A stretch of 9,263 nt of DNA from Cytophagaceae bacterium (GTDB lineage: Bacteria > Bacteroidota > Bacteroidia > Cytophagales > Flexibacteraceae): contig CANHWS010000127.1 in the NCBI GenBank assembly GCA_947464365.1, positions 1 to 9,263 of the forward strand, read 5' to 3'. Under the pieces are notes generated by a model, which did no database searches, was not told where the DNA came from, and was given only the letters and a program-made list of their open reading frames with translations. Below, piece by piece: positions 6,064-9,263 of this stretch (positions are counted from its first letter, which is position 1; every line of letters starts with the position of its first letter). A program made the translations under genes and the position numbers.

Positions 6064-8172
6064 ATGCAAAAACCAAACCTCCAGACAGGTGCCATTGTGC
6101 GCCTGCTCACCAGCATCACGATCTTAACCCTCTCGTTTTGCTATACCGCCCCAACACTGGCCCAGACATGGCCACACAGCACAACAGTAGGCCTAATGAC
6201 CAATGCCACAGGTGGCAGTTCGGTAGGTACCTTTCGGCTTTGGCTACCATCCACCAGCCTACCCAAAGCCCTTTTGTTCATCAGCAACAGGGGCCCAATG
6301 AGCCAGCAATTAGCTACAGACACTACCCTTAGACGCCTCGCTAGTCAGTACCAATTTGGTATCCTGATGAGTGAAGGAGGCCCCATCATCACCAATTTCG
6401 AAGGTGGTGCTGCTGGTCAAGGTGGCGACTATCACCATGGAGATAGCATCCAGACCGCCCTTGATAAGCTCGCTGCACAGGCAGGGATTGTTGGCGTCAA
6501 CCACTTGCCATTGGTTACCTTTGGCCACTCTCTAGGAGTCTTCTTTTCGCAAGGAATGGGGCTATGGTCAGCCGGTCTGAGAGCCAATAACCAGCCAGAA
6601 ATGGTGGCTGGCATCATAAGCTATCACTTGGGCAATGCCACACTCAGCAACTTTGCTTGGGCTAATAACAACCAGCTCAATAACTTTAAGTACCTGCCCA
6701 ACCTCTGGATGAATGCCGAGCTAGAGGGGCCTGATGCCAACAACGGAAGCAACCTGACTTATTTCAGCCCCCAAGGCCGCATCGAAACTTTTAACAGGCG
6801 GCAATCTGGGGAACTTGTCCACCAGACCATCCTCAAGAACGGTAACCACAGTGTCTATTCCTACAAGGACATGGAGCTTATGGCCATGTTTATTGCCAAA
6901 GTGGTCCAATACAAAGTCCCGCAGGGTCATGACTTCAGCCAAGGCCGCCCAACACTTAACCTGATTGACGAAACCCAGTCCTACCTAGGGCGTAGTAGTG
7001 TGTTCAACAACTTTCTGGACTCAAACTATGTCGTTGGTCCTTACCAAAACCTCAACCCAGCAACCCATTGGTTTTTGTTCGATCAAGATTATGCAGATGC
7101 TTGGAAAGCCTATCACGTTACCGACCTGTATGCCACCTCGACCGTCACAACTGCCTGTGTTGGGGAGCGCATCACGATCAACTATAACAACCTAAGCCAA
7201 CGACCATTTGGCCCGAACAACAGGTTTGTCGTGCAGCTCAGTAGCATCATCAGTAACTATGAGTCGCCAAGCCAATACCCCAAAGTTTTAGCCAGCTTTG
7301 CCAGCCAGGCACAGCAAGGCAGCCTGACTTTTAATCTTCCTGACAACGTGGTTGCGCCTTCAGCCTCGGCAGGCCCATTGCAGCCACTTATTGCAGGTGC
7401 TGCCTCTGGGATGTACCGCATCAGGATCATCACGACTGATCCTTACTCTGAAAGCAATAACATTGGCAACATTGACATCCGACCAGATGTTAACAATTGC
7501 CCCGAGCCAGACTTTTATGTCCAGGGTGTTCGGTCCGTAGTCGCACCGCTCTACAACAACATCCTTTGCCAAGGGCGTGACACCGCTTTCCCGCTGACAT
7601 TGATCCGCCGTAACAGCTTCAGCTTCAATGCCGGTAACACCTTCAGCATAGAGCTTTCTGATAGCACTGGTAATTTTGCTAACCCAATTGTTGTTGGTGG
7701 CAAGTCCTCAATCCTGCCCACAGTCACGAACACCAGCTGGAGCCGAGACACCGTTTTGGTCAGGATCCCGACAAGCACCTTAGTTGCAGGTTATGGATAC
7801 AGGCTCCGGGCTGTTAGCACTTCCCCTAGTGCCACAAGTAGCACTAATGGATCTGACATAATTATCAGAGTCTGCGGACAGCCATGGCTTGTTACGAGTA
7901 ACCCTGCCGAAACCAATGCCCTTGTTAGCCAACCTCAGCTTTATCCCAACCCTAGCCAGGGGGCGTTCCAGATAAAAACCGCAAGTTTTGCTGGCAAACC
8001 TGCCCAAATTGTGCTGATGGATCAGATCGGGAAAACAGTATGGTCATCTGACTTTGCTGCCCTAGAGGAATCAATATCTATCCCTGCCTTAGATCTTAGG
8101 ACTAGTATCTATCACCTGACGATCAGCAACCAAGAGCGAACCTTTAGGACCAAGGTTAACATCCAGCGATAG
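6064..8172 (+). CDS. Secreted alpha/beta-hydrolase-like protein with T9SS C-terminal sorting domain
   Basis: A 702 aa exported protein. Residues 1-33 form a signal peptide (charged start, hydrophobic ITILTLSFCYTA core, cleavage after TLA). Residues about 40-285 look like an alpha/beta hydrolase: strand KALLFISNRG (68-77), then VTFGHSLG (151-158) with the GxSxG nucleophile elbow (S156). H262 in GNHSVYS is the likely catalytic His. E219, E221 or D224 could be the acid. Two homologous beta-sandwich-like domains follow (about 360-480 and 497-605), each framed by a Cys pair. Residues about 620-702 are a type A T9SS sorting domain beginning QLYPNPSQGAFQI and ending KVNIQR, normally removed or used for surface anchoring after passage through the outer membrane. 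The substrate is unknown; esterase, lipase or acyl-peptide activity would all fit. ATG 6064 has no strong ribosome site. The gene lies between the unknown gene (23 bp) and mnmD (11 bp). Confidence 0.88.
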   Translation: MQKPNLQTGAIVRLLTSITILTLSFCYTAPTLAQTWPHSTTVGLMTNATGGSSVGTFRLWLPSTSLPKALLFISNRGPMSQQLATDTTLRRLASQYQFGILMSEGGPIITNFEGGAAGQGGDYHHGDSIQTALDKLAAQAGIVGVNHLPLVTFGHSLGVFFSQGMGLWSAGLRANNQPEMVAGIISYHLGNATLSNFAWANNNQLNNFKYLPNLWMNAELEGPDANNGSNLTYFSPQGRIETFNRRQSGELVHQTILKNGNHSVYSYKDMELMAMFIAKVVQYKVPQGHDFSQGRPTLNLIDETQSYLGRSSVFNNFLDSNYVVGPYQNLNPATHWFLFDQDYADAWKAYHVTDLYATSTVTTACVGERITINYNNLSQRPFGPNNRFVVQLSSIISNYESPSQYPKVLASFASQAQQGSLTFNLPDNVVAPSASAGPLQPLIAGAASGMYRIRIITTDPYSESNNIGNIDIRPDVNNCPEPDFYVQGVRSVVAPLYNNILCQGRDTAFPLTLIRRNSFSFNAGNTFSIELSDSTGNFANPIVVGGKSSILPTVTNTSWSRDTVLVRIPTSTLVAGYGYRLRAVSTSPSATSSTNGSDIIIRVCGQPWLVTSNPAETNALVSQPQLYPNPSQGAFQIKTASFAGKPAQIVLMDQIGKTVWSSDFAALEESISIPALDLRTSIYHLTISNQERTFRTKVNIQR

Positions 8173-8183
8173 TCCTGCTAAAA

Positions 8184-8897
8184 ATGACTGAAACCCCAGA
8201 CACCCGTTTTGCGGACCCCGAACTCATCAAAACGGGTGATGGGTCTTTCTCAATATTCTTGCCACAGCTCAATGAAACCTACCACTCTAGGCACGGGGCC
8301 CTGCACGAGTCAAAGTATGTGTATATCGATCATGGGCTAGCTGACTATTGGCAACAACTATTGGCTAAAGGTGAAACAAAAAAAGAGGTCAATGTACTCG
8401 AAATTGGCTTCGGTACCGGACTAAATGCTTGGCTGGCCGCTCGATGGGCCATGGCGAATGATGTCAATGTTGTGTACACCACCCTAGAGCCTTATCCCCT
8501 TCCTGTTGAGATGGTGGCTAAGCTTCAAAGCGGCTTTGAGGACCCAGCCATATTTAATCAGCTGCATCATGTGAATTGGGATGAATGGCATGAGATCAGC
8601 CCGTTGTTCAGCCTAAGAAAAGTAGCTCAAAGACTAGAAGATTGGGCTGCCAATGATAAGTTGGAGGCTCAATATGATGTCATATTTTATGATGCCTTCG
8701 GGCCTAGCAAACAGCCTGAGGTCTGGTCAGCTGCCAATGTGCTAACCTGTGCTAATCTTTTGGCGCTTGGAGGCGTATTGACCACCTATTGTGCCCAAGG
8801 CCAGTTCCGTAGAGACTTAAGGGCCGCAGAATTAACCCTTGTTAAACTACCTGGTCCTCCTCACAAAAATGAGATCACCCAAGGCTGGAAAATCTAG
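8184..8897 (+). CDS. mnmD: tRNA 5-(aminomethyl)uridine-34 methyltransferase MnmD (MnmC N-terminal-type, stand-alone)
   Basis: SAM-dependent methyltransferase that completes mnm5(s2)U at the wobble position of certain tRNAs, after the MnmE/MnmG pathway. In E. coli this activity is the N-terminal half of the bifunctional MnmC. Here the protein is 237 aa and has no FAD oxidoreductase half, as in the stand-alone MnmD of many bacteria. The N-terminal block GALHESKYVYIDHGL (38-52) is characteristic. The SAM-binding loop is VLEIGFGTGLN (71-81). The catalytic-region motif YDVIFYDAFGPSKQPEVW (164-181) is followed by GGVLTTYCAQGQFRRDL (196-212), and the tail GPPHKNEIT (224-232) matches the usual GPPGKREM-type end. 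ATG 8184 follows CTGCTAAAA, an A-rich leader fitting Bacteroidota starts. It lies 11 bp after the secreted hydrolase and ends 11 bp from the convergent miaA stop. Confidence 0.95.
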   Translation: MTETPDTRFADPELIKTGDGSFSIFLPQLNETYHSRHGALHESKYVYIDHGLADYWQQLLAKGETKKEVNVLEIGFGTGLNAWLAARWAMANDVNVVYTTLEPYPLPVEMVAKLQSGFEDPAIFNQLHHVNWDEWHEISPLFSLRKVAQRLEDWAANDKLEAQYDVIFYDAFGPSKQPEVWSAANVLTCANLLALGGVLTTYCAQGQFRRDLRAAELTLVKLPGPPHKNEITQGWKI

Positions 8898-8908
8898 GTT
8901 TTAGGAAG

Positions 8909-9263
8909 CTAGTTGACCTGATCATGAGGTCCAATCATCGAATTTACTAAATCCTCACCAGAGCCAAACCACTTGACCTCCAGCTGGTTGCGGAACCATG
9001 TCACTTGGCGTTTGGCATAGCGCCTCGTATTTTGTTGGATGGAGGCAATGACCTCGGCTTTGGTGGTTTGTCCATCCAAGTACGGCCACCACTCACGGTA
9101 TCCAATGGTTTGTAAAGCCTTTTCATCCCTCAGGTGACTTAGAGATTGAACTTCCTGCTCCAATCCTGCCTCCACCATCATCTCCACTCTTCTGTCGATG
9201 CGCTCATACAGAACAGGCCGTGGCAGATCAATACCTAGGATCGTGAAGTCAAAATCTCTCTCC
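8909..9263 (-). CDS. miaA: tRNA dimethylallyltransferase MiaA, C-terminal part (cut by window edge)
   Basis: MiaA transfers the dimethylallyl group from DMAPP to A37 of tRNAs that read UNN codons. The frame is open from the right edge (first whole codon at 9262-9260) to TAG at 8911-8909. It gives 117 residues, about the last third of a protein of about 300 aa. Visible hallmarks are a LPRPVLYERIDRRVEMMVEAGL-type block (encoded near 9223-9161), ALQTIGYREWWPYLDG, and IQQNTRRYAKRQVTWFRNQ, the conserved tRNA-binding and C-terminal signature. A GTG at 9187 inside this frame is not a start, because homology continues upstream to the edge. The P-loop and DMAPP-binding N-terminus is outside the window. 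It is convergent with mnmD with only 11 bp between stops and no terminator hairpin. Confidence 0.96.
   Translation of the reverse strand, partial: ERDFDFTILGIDLPRPVLYERIDRRVEMMVEAGLEQEVQSLSHLRDEKALQTIGYREWWPYLDGQTTKAEVIASIQQNTRRYAKRQVTWFRNQLEVKWFGSGEDLVNSMIGPHDQVN

Noticed and set aside
9185..9187. GTG as a start of a 92 aa gene on the minus strand
   Set aside because: The frame stays open and MiaA-like to the window edge, so this codon is an internal Val.
1..9263. CRISPR array, transposon ends, tRNA genes or a defence island
   Set aside because: No spaced direct repeats, transposase motifs, tRNA-like cloverleaf sequence or defence-family proteins were seen; the window is almost entirely housekeeping coding sequence.

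Overview
The window (about 50% GC by eye) looks like a chromosomal stretch of a Bacteroidota bacterium. The main evidence is a secreted protein ending in a type IX secretion (T9SS) sorting domain with a 'LYPNPSQG' motif. Supporting evidence is an AI-2E-type permease and an M3 peptidase of the forms common in Bacteroidota, a stand-alone MnmD, a promoter-like TTG-N21-TAnnTTTG, and starts preceded by A-rich rather than strong Shine-Dalgarno sequences. No RNA gene, CRISPR array, transposase or phage gene was found. Almost all of the sequence is coding.

Layout. Positions 1-97 are the last 31 codons of a gene whose C-terminus clearly resembles the C-terminus of the next gene, so two AI-2E family permeases stand in tandem. 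The second permease (about 255-1409) is followed by ychF (1454-2551), which ends at a strong hairpin terminator (2584-2622). A catalytically dead alkyltransferase-like (ATL/MGMT-type) gene lies on the minus strand at 2669-3136. It is divergent from a four-gene plus-strand run, with 271 bp between them that carry a good Bacteroidota-type promoter candidate.

The run consists of an M3 oligoendopeptidase (3408-5177), a protein of unknown function possibly of the DUF4905 type (5192-6040), a secreted alpha/beta-hydrolase-like protein with two cysteine-framed domain repeats and a T9SS tail (6064-8172), and mnmD (8184-8897). Gaps of 14, 23 and 11 bp suggest co-transcription. The 3' part of miaA then comes in on the minus strand (8909 to the window edge), tail to tail with mnmD and only 11 bp apart.

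Functionally this is mostly housekeeping: translation-linked GTPase/ATPase (ychF), tRNA wobble-34 and position-37 modification (mnmD, miaA), peptide turnover (M3 peptidase) and DNA-damage recognition (ATL). The least explained gene is the secreted hydrolase. I saw no convincing defence or mobile system. The most interesting points are the repeat architecture of the secreted hydrolase, the ATL protein with Trp-Trp where the alkyl-acceptor Cys-His should be, and the tandem permease duplication.
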